Assembly: GCA_018500075.1 (NCBI GenBank) | Contig: JAHBAN010000031.1 | Span: 1 to 11,873 of the forward strand | Direction of reading: 5' to 3' | From: Flavobacteriia bacterium | GTDB taxonomy: Bacteria > Bacteroidota > Bacteroidia > Flavobacteriales > Flavobacteriaceae | Length of the DNA: 11,873 nt | Shown: piece by piece, positions 1-7,694 of the stretch | Numbering within the stretch: position 1 is the first letter of the stretch | Layout of the letters: the number at the start of each line of letters is the position of its first letter | Notes under the pieces: model-generated | Told to the model about the DNA's origin: nothing | Database searches by the model: none | The model's input: the letters and a program-made list of their open reading frames with translations, nothing else | Program-made: the position numbers and the translations under genes

Positions 1-7
1 AGGGGGT

Positions 8-30
8 CTGGGGGAGCAGCGCTCCCCCAG
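8..30. repeat. Perfect 10-bp inverted repeat with 3-nt loop (hairpin 2 behind DUF3775)
   Basis: The arms are CTGGGGGAGC at 8-17 and GCTCCCCCAG at 21-30, with the loop AGC between them. The pairing is perfect and very GC-rich. It lies next to a second hairpin at 31-63. No T-run follows on either strand inside the window, so it is not a textbook intrinsic terminator. It could act as a 3' mRNA stabiliser, or be one unit of a REP-like dispersed element. The sequence shows only the structure; the role is inference. Confidence 0.6.
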
Positions 31-63
31 CGGGTCGGATTGCGCGCAGCGCAATCCGACCCG
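31..63. repeat. Perfect 15-bp inverted repeat directly behind the DUF3775 stop codon
   Basis: The arms CGGGTCGGATTGCGC (31-45) and GCGCAATCCGACCCG (49-63) pair perfectly around the loop GCA. The right arm ends at the base next to the stop codon of the minus-strand gene at 64-390, so the hairpin forms at once after translation ends. There is no U-tract. Factor-assisted termination or protection from 3' exonucleases are the likely roles; a REP-like repeat is the alternative. Confidence 0.65.
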
Positions 64-390
64 TCAGCCCTTACGCATCAAATCATCTTCTTCATCTGAC
101 GCCGAAAGCCCGAGCGCCTCAAGGCCGTTCTCCAAATGGTCCGATAGATGCGGCGTGCCCATCAGATAATCTAGCGTCGGCACAGTCGCCTCGGCCAGCG
201 CGGTGGCGCGCGCCTCCGCCAGCTCCTCAGGCTCAAAACTCCCGCGACCAATCCACATGAGCGCAACAAGATCTGTCAGCTCCTCTTCGCGCAAGGTTTC
301 AAAAAAGCCTGCCAGCTCGGCCTCTGCACGGCCCAGCTCACGGGACATGAGAATGATTTGAGCAATCTTGTTGATACTGATTTCGAGCAT
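64..390 (-). CDS. DUF3775 domain-containing protein (108 aa), function unknown
   Basis: This is a small soluble acidic protein with no signal peptide or membrane segment. The N-terminus (MLEISINKIAQII...), the central ELVALMWIGRG-like stretch (seen here as DLVALMWIGRGSF) and the C-terminal YLMGTPHLSDHLENGL segment match my memory of the DUF3775 family, which is common in Rhizobiales and Rhodobacterales and has no known function. The chosen start at 390 has a perfect AGGAGG seven bases upstream (398-403). A start 10 codons earlier is possible in frame, but it would put this ribosome binding site inside the gene. The gene follows rmuC by 74 bp on the same strand and may be the last gene of a mutL-rmuC transcript. 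Two strong hairpins follow the stop. Confidence 0.8.
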   Translation of the reverse strand: MLEISINKIAQIILMSRELGRAEAELAGFFETLREEELTDLVALMWIGRGSFEPEELAEARATALAEATVPTLDYLMGTPHLSDHLENGLEALGLSASDEEDDLMRKG

Positions 391-464
391 AGTCTGTCCT
401 CCTGTCGGCGCATGAGGCATAGCATGAACGGCTTGTGCAGCCTCAGCCTTGATCTAACGCAAAC

Positions 465-1619
465 TCACTCAGGCGCCTGAATCGGCACGACATTCGGCGC
501 TTCGGGCGCCAGCTCTTCAAAATCAAAGTTATCAAGCCGCTTCGCCCGCCGTCCGGCTTTATCCGCCGAAACTTTAATGTCTGAGATGTCTTTCGCGGCT
601 TGATGGAAATGCCGGTCAAGGTTTTCAACGCGGTTCCCGAGGCGGTCCACATCCGCAAACAAAAGCCCAAGCTCGCGGCGGATCGCCCCCGCCTGCTCGC
701 GCATCCGCGCATCTTTCAAAATCGCGCGCATCGTGTTGAGGGTGGCCATGCAGGTGGTCGGCGACACAATCCAGACTTTCGCCGCAAAGCCCTCGCGCAC
801 AAGTTCGGGGAAGTTCGAATGCAGCTCCGCATAAATCGCCTCGGAGGGCAAAAACATCAACGCGCCATCCGCGGTTTCGCCATCCAGAATATACTTCTCC
901 GAAATATCCTTGATGTGCTTCTTGATCGACACCCGCAACATTTTGGCCGCTTCGTTCACCTGCCAGTCGTTCTCCGCACGTCGCAGGGCTTCATAGGCCT
1001 CAAGCGGAAACTTCGCATCAATCGCAATCGGTCCGGGCGGGTTTGGCAAATGGATCAGACAATCGGCCCGCTTGCCGTTGGAAAGCGTCGCCTGCATCGT
1101 GTAGCTGTCGCTCGGCAAGGCCTTGGTGACAATATCGGTCAGCTGGATCTCGCCAAAAGCGCCTCTTGTCTGTTTGTTGCTCAAGATGTCCTGAAGGCTC
1201 AATACATCACCTGACAATTTGGTAATATTGTCCTGCGCCTTATCAATCGCAATCAGCCGCGCTTGCAGCTCTCCAAGCGATTTTGCCGTGCTCTGGGCCG
1301 AGCCCGTCAAATTCTCGCTCATTTTGCCACTGACATCCGCAAGGCGCTTTTCCATAAGTTGCAGCATATTGGCCTGCGAGGCGGCCTGCGCTTCGCTCAC
1401 ATGGGTCAGCCCGCCGGCAAGCTGCTGCTGCCCGTCCGAAAGCTGCTGCACCCGCGCCCCCAGATTGCCCAATTGATGCACCAAAGGCTCGGTCATACGC
1501 GCCGAGCGCGCCGCCGAGCGCATTCCCGAAAACAGCATCAAGAGGATCAAGAAGAGAAAGATCACCCCCGCGACAAGCAGATGAAGCTCTGCAATCTGAT
1601 ACCCTGCCAGTTCAATCAT
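465..1619 (-). CDS. rmuC: DNA recombination protein RmuC homologue (384 aa)
   Basis: RmuC limits DNA inversions between short inverted repeats in E. coli and is predicted to be a nuclease of the PD-(D/E)XK fold. Visible here are an N-terminal membrane anchor (about residues 13-30), a long Gln/Ala-rich coiled-coil region (about 45-145) and then the RmuC domain. The domain contains RGAFGEIQL (152-160), KRADCLI (183-189), IDAKFPLEAYEAL (200-212), FLPSEAIYAEL (257-267) and WIVSPTTCMATL (283-294). E157, D186, D201 and K203 are candidates for the catalytic PD-(D/E)XK residues. The C-terminus is a short Pro/Glu-rich tail. The start overlaps the mutL stop in an ATGA, so translation is probably coupled; no strong ribosome binding site of its own is seen. 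Length is a little under that of the E. coli protein. Confidence 0.93.
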   Translation of the reverse strand: MIELAGYQIAELHLLVAGVIFLFLILLMLFSGMRSAARSARMTEPLVHQLGNLGARVQQLSDGQQQLAGGLTHVSEAQAASQANMLQLMEKRLADVSGKMSENLTGSAQSTAKSLGELQARLIAIDKAQDNITKLSGDVLSLQDILSNKQTRGAFGEIQLTDIVTKALPSDSYTMQATLSNGKRADCLIHLPNPPGPIAIDAKFPLEAYEALRRAENDWQVNEAAKMLRVSIKKHIKDISEKYILDGETADGALMFLPSEAIYAELHSNFPELVREGFAAKVWIVSPTTCMATLNTMRAILKDARMREQAGAIRRELGLLFADVDRLGNRVENLDRHFHQAAKDISDIKVSADKAGRRAKRLDNFDFEELAPEAPNVVPIQAPE

Positions 1620-3442
1620 GTGCGCCCGAATAGCCTCTCGATATCGCTCAGTTTCAGCTCAATATAGGTCGGCCGCCCGTGATTGCACTGGCCCGAATGG
1701 GGTGTGGCTTCCATCTCGCGCAGCAAAGCATTCATCTCTTCGGCGCGCATTCGTCGTCCCGAGCGGATCGACCCATGGCAAGCCACACGACTGAGCACGG
1801 CTTCGAGCTTGTCTTTGACCGTGCTTGTCGTGCCGCCGTCTGTCAGCTCGTCCACAATATCCCGCAACATGGCCTCTGCGTTTACCTCGCCCAGAATGGC
1901 AGGGGTTTCGCGCACAGCAACAGACCCGGCCCCAAAGGGTTCAAGGCTCAACCCAAGCTCTGCCAAATCCTCCGCAGCCTCAAGCAAGAGCGCGCAATCG
2001 CCCTCGCTCATGCTCACAATCTCGGGGATCAGCAGCGCCTGCGCGCGCACGCCGCTCTCTGCCATCTGCTTTTTGAGCCGCTCATAGACCAGCCGTTCAT
2101 GCGCCGCGTGTTGGTCCACCAGGATCAGCCCTGTCTCGGTCTGGGCGACAATATAATTCTCGTGCAGCTGTGCGCGCGCCGCCCCCAAGGGCAATGTCTC
2201 CAAGGGCCGGCTCTCTTCGGGTGCAACCGTCTCAATCCGCGCAGAAAAACCGCCGGCCATTTCCGCAAACCCTTGGCTCGGCGCGGCATAGCTTGGGACA
2301 GTAGATGGCCGATCCATCTGATAGACCCGTGGCTCGATCCCTTCAGGCCGCATTACCCCCAGCGCCGCAGTGGCAACCGTTGACGACGCTCTATGCCCGG
2401 CCTCGGCCAGCGAATGTTTCAACGCGCTGACAATCAACCCGCGCACAAGGCCGGGATCGCGAAAGCGCACCTCTGATTTGGCCGGATGCACATTCACATC
2501 CACCAGATGGGGCGGACATGACAGAAACAGCGCCACAGCAGGGTGGCGGTCTCTGCTCAGGAAGTCGGAATAGGCCCCCCGCAGCGCTCCGATCAAAAGC
2601 TTGTCGCGCACGGGGCGCTCGTTGACAAAGAAAAACTGTGCCACCGCCGACCCCCGCGAATAGGTCGGCAGCGCCGCATAGCCCGTCAGCGTGATCCCCT
2701 CGCGTTCCGCATCAATTGCCAGCGCATTCTGGGCAAAATCGCGCCCCATGATCTGGGCCAGCCGCCCGTGAAGCGCTTTGAACAGATCACCCGTCTCCGC
2801 TTCGACACGAAACTTGACCTGTGGCTCACCCGCGCCTGACACATCCGCCAGACGAAAGCCAACATAAGGCTCTGCCATCGCCAGCCGCTTCACCACATCC
2901 ACAATGGCCTGCATCTCGGCGCGGTCTGATCGCATAAATTTCAAGCGCGCGGGCGTCGCGTAAAAAATATCGCGCAGCTCCACGCTGGTTCCGCCAGCCA
3001 GAGCCGCCGGTTTGACAGCGCTCATCTCACCGCCAGACACCTCGATGCGCGCGCCCTCTTGGCCGGCGCCACGCGAAGCGATGCTCAAGCGTCCGACCGC
3101 GCCAAGCGAAGGCAGCGCCTCGCCCCGAAACCCGAAGGTATGGATATTCATCAAATCAGAGCCGTCGATCTTTGAGGTGGCATGACGGGAGAGCGCAAGT
3201 GGCAAATCAGCCGGGGTCATCCCGCAGCCGTCATCCACCACCCGAATAAGCGTCTTCCCGCCATCCGCCACTTCAACACGAATACGTCTCGCACCCGCAT
3301 CAATGGCGTTTTCAACCAGTTCTTTCACCGCAGAGGCAGGCCGCTCGACAACTTCGCCCGCCGCAATCCGGTTAATGGCAGCATCGTCAAGTTGACGGAT
3401 CACAGGGTGATTTTGGCTTATGTTGGGGCGAGGCTCGGACAT
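1616..3442 (-). CDS. mutL: DNA mismatch repair endonuclease MutL (608 aa)
   Basis: MutL couples MutS mismatch recognition to strand removal. The N-terminal GHKL ATPase has all its motifs: ELVENAIDAGA (41-51, E41 general base, N45 Mg ligand), DDGCGM (70-75) and GFRGEAL (104-110). The C-terminal dimerisation domain carries the endonuclease motif DQHA-x2-E-x4-E starting at residue 443, ACHGSIRSG (about 554-562) and CNHGRPT (about 586-592). It should therefore nick DNA itself, as expected for bacteria without MutH. The start at 3442 (MSEPRPN...) is chosen because the conserved IRQLDDAAINRIAAGEV block begins soon after. A 31-codon in-frame extension would run into the preceding operon's terminator. 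No good ribosome binding site is visible, so the start is slightly uncertain. The stop overlaps rmuC by 4 bp. Confidence 0.96.
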   Translation of the reverse strand: MSEPRPNISQNHPVIRQLDDAAINRIAAGEVVERPASAVKELVENAIDAGARRIRVEVADGGKTLIRVVDDGCGMTPADLPLALSRHATSKIDGSDLMNIHTFGFRGEALPSLGAVGRLSIASRGAGQEGARIEVSGGEMSAVKPAALAGGTSVELRDIFYATPARLKFMRSDRAEMQAIVDVVKRLAMAEPYVGFRLADVSGAGEPQVKFRVEAETGDLFKALHGRLAQIMGRDFAQNALAIDAEREGITLTGYAALPTYSRGSAVAQFFFVNERPVRDKLLIGALRGAYSDFLSRDRHPAVALFLSCPPHLVDVNVHPAKSEVRFRDPGLVRGLIVSALKHSLAEAGHRASSTVATAALGVMRPEGIEPRVYQMDRPSTVPSYAAPSQGFAEMAGGFSARIETVAPEESRPLETLPLGAARAQLHENYIVAQTETGLILVDQHAAHERLVYERLKKQMAESGVRAQALLIPEIVSMSEGDCALLLEAAEDLAELGLSLEPFGAGSVAVRETPAILGEVNAEAMLRDIVDELTDGGTTSTVKDKLEAVLSRVACHGSIRSGRRMRAEEMNALLREMEATPHSGQCNHGRPTYIELKLSDIERLFGRT

Positions 3443-3499
3443 ACCGCAATAAGTAGCACAGACGCGCGCGATTCGACCATGAGAGAAACGGTAGAACGG

Positions 3500-3532
3500 A
3501 AAAGGGCCAGCCAGATTTTCTCTGGCCGGCCC
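3500..3532 (-). terminator. Intrinsic terminator of the glnK-amtB operon
   Basis: The inverted repeat GGGCCAGCCAGA (3504-3515) / TCTGGCCGGCCC (3521-3532) has 12-bp arms with a single non-Watson-Crick position, which is a G-U wobble in the minus-strand RNA. The loop is 5 nt. On the minus strand the stem is followed by TTTT (3503-3500). It lies 18 bp behind the amtB stop and 58 bp before the mutL start, so it separates the two transcription units. Confidence 0.75.
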
Positions 3533-3550
3533 CAAGTGGACTACGAGAGC

Positions 3551-4867
3551 TTAGCCTTTGGAGAATTCAGGGTAGGCTTCCATACCAAGCTCGGCCATAT
3601 CAAGCCCGTTGATCTCGGCTTCCTCGCTCACACGGATGCCGATTGTCGCCTTCAGGATGAACCAGATCACCAGTGACACAACGAAGGTGAAGACACCATA
3701 GGCCAGAATACCTGTCAGCTGCGTCACAAGGCTTGTCTCGGAGTTGTAAAAGACAACCGCGACTGTGCCCCAGATACCGGCCAGCAAGTGAACAGGGATC
3801 GCACCGACAACATCGTCGATCTTGAACTTGTCGAGCATAGGAACCGCAAAGACCACGATCACACCGCCCACAGCACCGATCCAGAGCGAGCCAAAGAGCG
3901 AAGGCGCAAGCGGCTCGGCCGTGATGGAAACGAGACCGGCAAGCGCGCCGTTCAACACCATTGTAAGGTCGACTTTCTTATACATAAGCTGTGTCAGGAT
4001 CAGCGCCGCCACCGCTCCGGCAGATGCTGCCATATTGGTGTTTGCAAAGATCCGGCCTACGTCTGTGATGTCGCCAACTGTGCCCGCAGCCAGCTGTGAG
4101 CCGCCGTTAAAGCCGAACCAGCCGAGCCACAGGATGAACGTCCCCAATGTGGCCAGCGCAAGGTTTGAGCCGGGCATGGGAACAGTGCGGCCGTCCTTGT
4201 ATTTTCCGAGACGCGGGCCAAGCACGATAGCGCCTGCCAGAGCCGCCCAGCCGCCAACAGAGTGCACAACAGTCGAGCCGGCAAAGTCCGAGAACCCCAT
4301 CTCAGACAGGAAGCCGCCGCCCCACTGCCAAGAGCCTGAAATCGGATACATAAAGCCCGTCAGCACAACAACAAAGGCAAGGAAGGGCCACAGCTTGATC
4401 CGCTCGGCCAACGCGCCCGATACGATAGACGCCGTCGCCGCCACAAACATCAACTGGAAGAAGAAGTCCGAGGCAACCGAGGCATAATCCAGCGAGGCAT
4501 CCGCCGCCGCAAGGCCCACCGGCTCAAGGACCGTCGGATTGAAGAAGCCACCGACATAGCCGTTAAACTCGCCCGGATACATCAGGTTAAAGCCGACAAG
4601 CCAATACATGATGCCCGCAATCGAGAAGAGCGCCATGTTCTTGGTCAGCTGCATCGCCACGTTCTTACCGCGCACAAGCCCTGCCTCAAGCATGGCAAAG
4701 CCCGCTGCCATCCAGAACACAAGGAAGCCGCCCACAAGGAACAGCAGGGTTGTCATGATATAGGGGCCGATCTCGTCAAAGCCCAGCGCCGTGGCGTCTT
4801 GCGCCATGGCTGCGGCTGGCAGAAGGGCAAATGCGCTCCCCAGCAGATATGTCATTTTTTGTGTCAT
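3551..4867 (-). CDS. amtB: Ammonium transporter AmtB (438 aa)
   Basis: This is an inner-membrane trimeric channel for ammonium uptake. It begins with a cleavable signal peptide (about residues 1-22, ending AAAMAQ), which is normal for AmtB, followed by about 11 membrane helices. The family signature DFAGSTVVHSVGGWAALAG spans 194-212. The pore's twin histidines are H202 and H360 (the latter in DDVVGAIPVHLLAGIWG). The cytoplasmic C-terminal tail (about 410-438, RVSEEAEINGLDMAELGMEAY) is the conserved part that docks GlnK. The chosen start has AAAGGA about 8 bases upstream; an in-frame ATG four codons later is also possible. The gene follows glnK by 21 bp, the classic glnK-amtB arrangement, and a terminator follows it. 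Confidence 0.96.
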   Translation of the reverse strand: MTQKMTYLLGSAFALLPAAAMAQDATALGFDEIGPYIMTTLLFLVGGFLVFWMAAGFAMLEAGLVRGKNVAMQLTKNMALFSIAGIMYWLVGFNLMYPGEFNGYVGGFFNPTVLEPVGLAAADASLDYASVASDFFFQLMFVAATASIVSGALAERIKLWPFLAFVVVLTGFMYPISGSWQWGGGFLSEMGFSDFAGSTVVHSVGGWAALAGAIVLGPRLGKYKDGRTVPMPGSNLALATLGTFILWLGWFGFNGGSQLAAGTVGDITDVGRIFANTNMAASAGAVAALILTQLMYKKVDLTMVLNGALAGLVSITAEPLAPSLFGSLWIGAVGGVIVVFAVPMLDKFKIDDVVGAIPVHLLAGIWGTVAVVFYNSETSLVTQLTGILAYGVFTFVVSLVIWFILKATIGIRVSEEAEINGLDMAELGMEAYPEFSKG

Positions 4868-4888
4868 TCTCTCATCCTTTCCCCGCGC

Positions 4889-5227
4889 TCAGAGCGCATC
4901 TGGTCCTGTTTCGCCTGTGCGCACGCGAACCGCTTGCGCCAAATCCAGCACAAAAATTTTCCCGTCACCGATCTTGCCGGTGCGGGCTGTTTTGGTGATT
5001 GTTTCGACAATGCTGTCGACCATATCCTCAGGCACCGCTATTTCGAGCTTGATCTTGGGAACAAAATTCACGGCATATTCAGCGCCGCGATAGATTTCTG
5101 TGTGCCCTGATTGCGCCCCGAAGCCTTTGATTTCGCTGACCATCATGCCCCGCACTCCGATCGCGGTCAGTGCTTCGCGCACCTCTTCAAGCTTATACGG
5201 CTTGATCGTTGCTAGAATGAGTTTCAC
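4889..5227 (-). CDS. glnK: Nitrogen regulatory protein PII (112 aa), GTG start
   Basis: PII signals nitrogen status through 2-oxoglutarate and ATP/ADP binding and, as GlnK, blocks the AmtB pore. The GTG start at 5227 gives exactly the 112 residues typical of the family (M/V-KLILATIKPYKLEEV...). It is preceded by TCGAAAGGGA with AAAGGGA seven bases upstream (5235-5241). The T-loop KGFGAQSGHTEIYRGAEY contains Y51, the uridylylation site. The B-loop is TGKIGDGKIFV (about 83-93). A 51-codon in-frame extension upstream is not conserved and is rejected. It precedes amtB by 21 bp on the same strand. Its pairing with amtB argues for GlnK rather than GlnB. Nitrogen control is expected, but no clear -24/-12 sigma-54 promoter is visible upstream. 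Confidence 0.95.
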   Translation of the reverse strand: MKLILATIKPYKLEEVREALTAIGVRGMMVSEIKGFGAQSGHTEIYRGAEYAVNFVPKIKLEIAVPEDMVDSIVETITKTARTGKIGDGKIFVLDLAQAVRVRTGETGPDAL

Positions 5228-5234
5228 CTTTATG

Positions 5235-5241
5235 TCCCTTT
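5235..5241 (-). promoter_or_regulatory. Ribosome binding site that fixes the GTG start of glnK
   Basis: On the minus strand AAAGGGA lies seven bases before the GTG at 5227. No ATG occurs at a suitable distance, and initiation here yields the canonical 112-residue PII protein. Confidence 0.7.
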
Positions 5242-5372
5242 CGATAAGCCTCCAAACGGAAGCACTTTGCACCTGCAGCATTTGCGCAATTCGACACAGA
5301 AAGAAGCGTTCGGCCCAAAAGCCTGACGCAAAAACAGGCGAAATTCGGTTTTTTGCGCAGAGTCTCGAGGAT

Positions 5373-5391
5373 GTGCTCAATTATTGGGCAC
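5373..5391. promoter_or_regulatory. 19-bp near-perfect palindrome in the glnK / PBP divergent spacer
   Basis: The site reads GTGCTCAATTATTGGGCAC. All nine position pairs match except one (T5377 against G5387). It lies 146 bp before glnK and 93 bp before the penicillin-binding protein gene, in a spacer of 256 bp that otherwise holds no gene. It looks like the binding site of a dimeric regulator. Its core also fits the loose CAA-N3-TTG pattern reported for NtrX, but that pattern is too short to be decisive. It is not the GCAC...GTGC arrangement of an NtrC site. Confidence 0.5.
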
Positions 5392-5483
5392 TTATGTGAG
5401 GTGGGAAATGTGTGTTTCCCCTCTACATTTCGACACGGCCAAGATAAGGTTGGGCAAAACAACGGCTCCGAGCAGGGCAAACC

Positions 5484-7691
5484 ATGAGTACAACCGGACG
5501 CAAAAAGCCACCGCTCGTTGCCGAGCGGCGCTACCCCAAAAAATCTGAGGCGCCAAAACCAAAGGCGCCCAAAACGTCGCCCAAAACGCGAAAACCCACC
5601 AAGCAACGGGGCTTTTTCGGGCGGATTTGGTTTGGCCTTCTCGGAGCGATCCGCGCGGTTCTGGCGTGGATATTGAAGCTCATCTGGGCCTTTGTCTGGC
5701 GGATCAGCCTTGTTTGCGCCGCGATCCTCGGGCTTGCCGTCGGCTATACCGCGCTCACGCTGCCCCCTGTCGAAGAGCTGTTTGACGGGCGGGCGCGCGG
5801 CTCTGTCACGCTTCTGGATGCCTCGGGCAGCGTGTTTGCCTGGCGCGGCGATCAATTTGGCGGGGCGGTAACGGCCTCTTCGGTGTCACCACATCTCAAA
5901 AATGCTATCATCGCCACCGAGGACAAACGGTTTTATCAACATTTCGGCCTCAGCCCGCGCGGGATTGCCTCTGCCGTGCGGATCAACCTGCGTGAGGGGC
6001 GTGGCCCCCTTTCGGGGCATGGCGGCTCAACGCTCACCCAGCAAACCGCCAAGCTGCTCTGCCTTGGCGTCGCCTATGACCCCAAACAATGGAAGAACGA
6101 GACAGCCTATGAGGCGGATTGCCGCCAAGGCTCCTTGGCGCGCAAAGCGAAGGAAGCCGTCTACTCAATGGCTATGGAGGTCAAATACTCCAAAGACGAG
6201 ATCTTGACGGTCTATATCAATCGCGCCTTCCTCGGCGCGGGCGCACGCGGCTTTGAAGCGGCAGCCCAGCGCTATTTCGGCAAGTCTGCGGCGCAGGTTG
6301 CGCCAAATGAAGCGGCCATGTTGGCCGGCCTGCTCGTCGCACCCACGCGCTATGCCCCGACAAACGACCTCGCGCGCTCTCAGGCGCGCGCGGCAACCGT
6401 TGTGCGCTTGATGGAGGAGCAAGGCTATCTCTCCGCCGCGCAGGCCGCCGATGCCCAAAACAGGCCCGCAACGCTCTCACAGGCCGCACAGGCCAAGGCG
6501 GGCGGGTATTTTGCGGATTGGGTTATGACAACAGGCCCTGATTTCTTCATGGGGGATACAACCGAAGATGTGATCATTCGCACCACGCTTGACCAACGGA
6601 TTCAGCGCGCCGCCGAAAGCGCGATGAAAGAGATATTCGAAACCAAAGTCAAAGACGGCTCCGAAGCGCAGGCGGCGATTGTCATTATGTCCGCTGACGG
6701 AGCTGTCCGCGCGATGGTTGGCGGGCGACAAACTCAGGTCTCCGGGGCCTTTAACCGTGCAACAATGGCGAAACGCCAGCCCGGATCGTCGTTCAAGCCC
6801 TTCGTCTACGCCGCAGCGCTTGATATCGGGCGCTCTCCGCTGGACATGATCGAAGACGAGCCATACTGCGTTCATGTTCCCGGATCAGGCGAGTATTGCC
6901 CGAAAAATTACGATAAAAAATATCATGGCACAGTGACCCTGACAGAGGCGCTGATGCGCTCTTATAACATTCCCGCCGTCAAGCTCGCGCAAGAGGTCGG
7001 GCTTGAAACCGTTCGCAAAGTCGCGGCCGACTTCGGAATAGACTCCGACCTTGCACAAGGTCCGGCGCTTGCGCTCGGAGCCTCCGAAGCCAGCCTGCTG
7101 GAAATGACAGGGGCCTATGCCGGCATTCTCAACGGCGGCAGCGCCGTAACGCCCTATGGCCTTGTCGAACTGAAACTCCTCGGCAGCGATGCGCCCCTGA
7201 TGAGCGCCACGGGCGGTATAGGCGAACGGGTTATTCAACAAGACACCGCCGAAAAGCTCACCTGGATGATGCATCAAGTCGTCACAAGCGGCACCGGCGC
7301 CCGCGCAAAACTGCCCGACCGCGACTCGGCTGGCAAAACCGGCACCTCTCAGGCCGCCAAGGACGCGCTCTTTATTGGCTTCACCGCCGATTATGTGGCT
7401 GGGGTCTGGATGGGGTATGACAACAACACCCCGCTCTCGGGCGTCACCGGCTCTGGCTTGCCCGCCGAAATATGGCACGCGGCGATGGTCCATGCCCATG
7501 AGGGTCTGCCCGCTCGGGTGCTTCCCATGCGCGCGCCTGACCCGAATGAAGGCCGGGTGCTGGGCACAGCCTCACAGCAAAGCGGCACAGGCCGCACCCA
7601 GACTGCTATTCAAATCTTGCTGGAGGGAATTTTTGGCAGGTCTGATGGCACCAGCCCCCAAGAGAACACGGGAGACCGCGCGCGGCGCTGA
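5484..7691 (+). CDS. Class A penicillin-binding protein, PBP1A/1C-like (735 aa)
   Basis: This bifunctional enzyme polymerises lipid II and cross-links peptidoglycan in the periplasm. Visible parts in order: a Lys/Pro-rich cytoplasmic tail (about 1-45), hydrophobic segments ending in a membrane anchor (about 47-92), a GT51 transglycosylase domain with ATEDKRFYQHFG (144-155, catalytic E146) and GGSTLTQQ (180-187), and a transpeptidase domain with SSFK (435-438, nucleophile S435), SYN (493-495) and KTGT (618-621). All catalytic motifs are intact. The length is near that of PBP1A, and there is no C-terminal PBP1C extension. Two close cysteine pairs (C193/C213, C462/C472) might form periplasmic disulfides. 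The ribosome binding site is weak (AGGG, about 8 bases before the ATG). It is transcribed divergently from glnK and stands alone. Confidence 0.92.
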   Translation: MSTTGRKKPPLVAERRYPKKSEAPKPKAPKTSPKTRKPTKQRGFFGRIWFGLLGAIRAVLAWILKLIWAFVWRISLVCAAILGLAVGYTALTLPPVEELFDGRARGSVTLLDASGSVFAWRGDQFGGAVTASSVSPHLKNAIIATEDKRFYQHFGLSPRGIASAVRINLREGRGPLSGHGGSTLTQQTAKLLCLGVAYDPKQWKNETAYEADCRQGSLARKAKEAVYSMAMEVKYSKDEILTVYINRAFLGAGARGFEAAAQRYFGKSAAQVAPNEAAMLAGLLVAPTRYAPTNDLARSQARAATVVRLMEEQGYLSAAQAADAQNRPATLSQAAQAKAGGYFADWVMTTGPDFFMGDTTEDVIIRTTLDQRIQRAAESAMKEIFETKVKDGSEAQAAIVIMSADGAVRAMVGGRQTQVSGAFNRATMAKRQPGSSFKPFVYAAALDIGRSPLDMIEDEPYCVHVPGSGEYCPKNYDKKYHGTVTLTEALMRSYNIPAVKLAQEVGLETVRKVAADFGIDSDLAQGPALALGASEASLLEMTGAYAGILNGGSAVTPYGLVELKLLGSDAPLMSATGGIGERVIQQDTAEKLTWMMHQVVTSGTGARAKLPDRDSAGKTGTSQAAKDALFIGFTADYVAGVWMGYDNNTPLSGVTGSGLPAEIWHAAMVHAHEGLPARVLPMRAPDPNEGRVLGTASQQSGTGRTQTAIQILLEGIFGRSDGTSPQENTGDRARR

Positions 7692-7694
7692 CCG

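Noticed and set aside
3443..3535. 31-codon N-terminal extension of mutL
   Set aside because: It runs into the amtB terminator hairpin and has no likeness to MutL; the conserved region begins after the internal Met at 3442.
3822..4487. 221-codon open frame antisense to amtB
   Set aside because: It is a shadow frame of a highly conserved gene, has low-complexity Pro/Ala/Ser/Thr-rich translation and no ribosome binding site or family likeness. The same applies to the other long frames opposite rmuC, mutL, the PBP gene and the GntR gene.
5228..5380. 51-codon N-terminal extension of the PII gene
   Set aside because: PII proteins are 112 residues; the GTG at 5227 with AAAGGGA upstream gives exactly that length.
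5228..5483. Sigma-54 promoter or NtrC site upstream of glnK
   Set aside because: No GG-N10-GC element with the TGGCAC/TTGC context could be found by eye, and the palindrome at 5373-5391 has its half-sites in the opposite order from NtrC sites.
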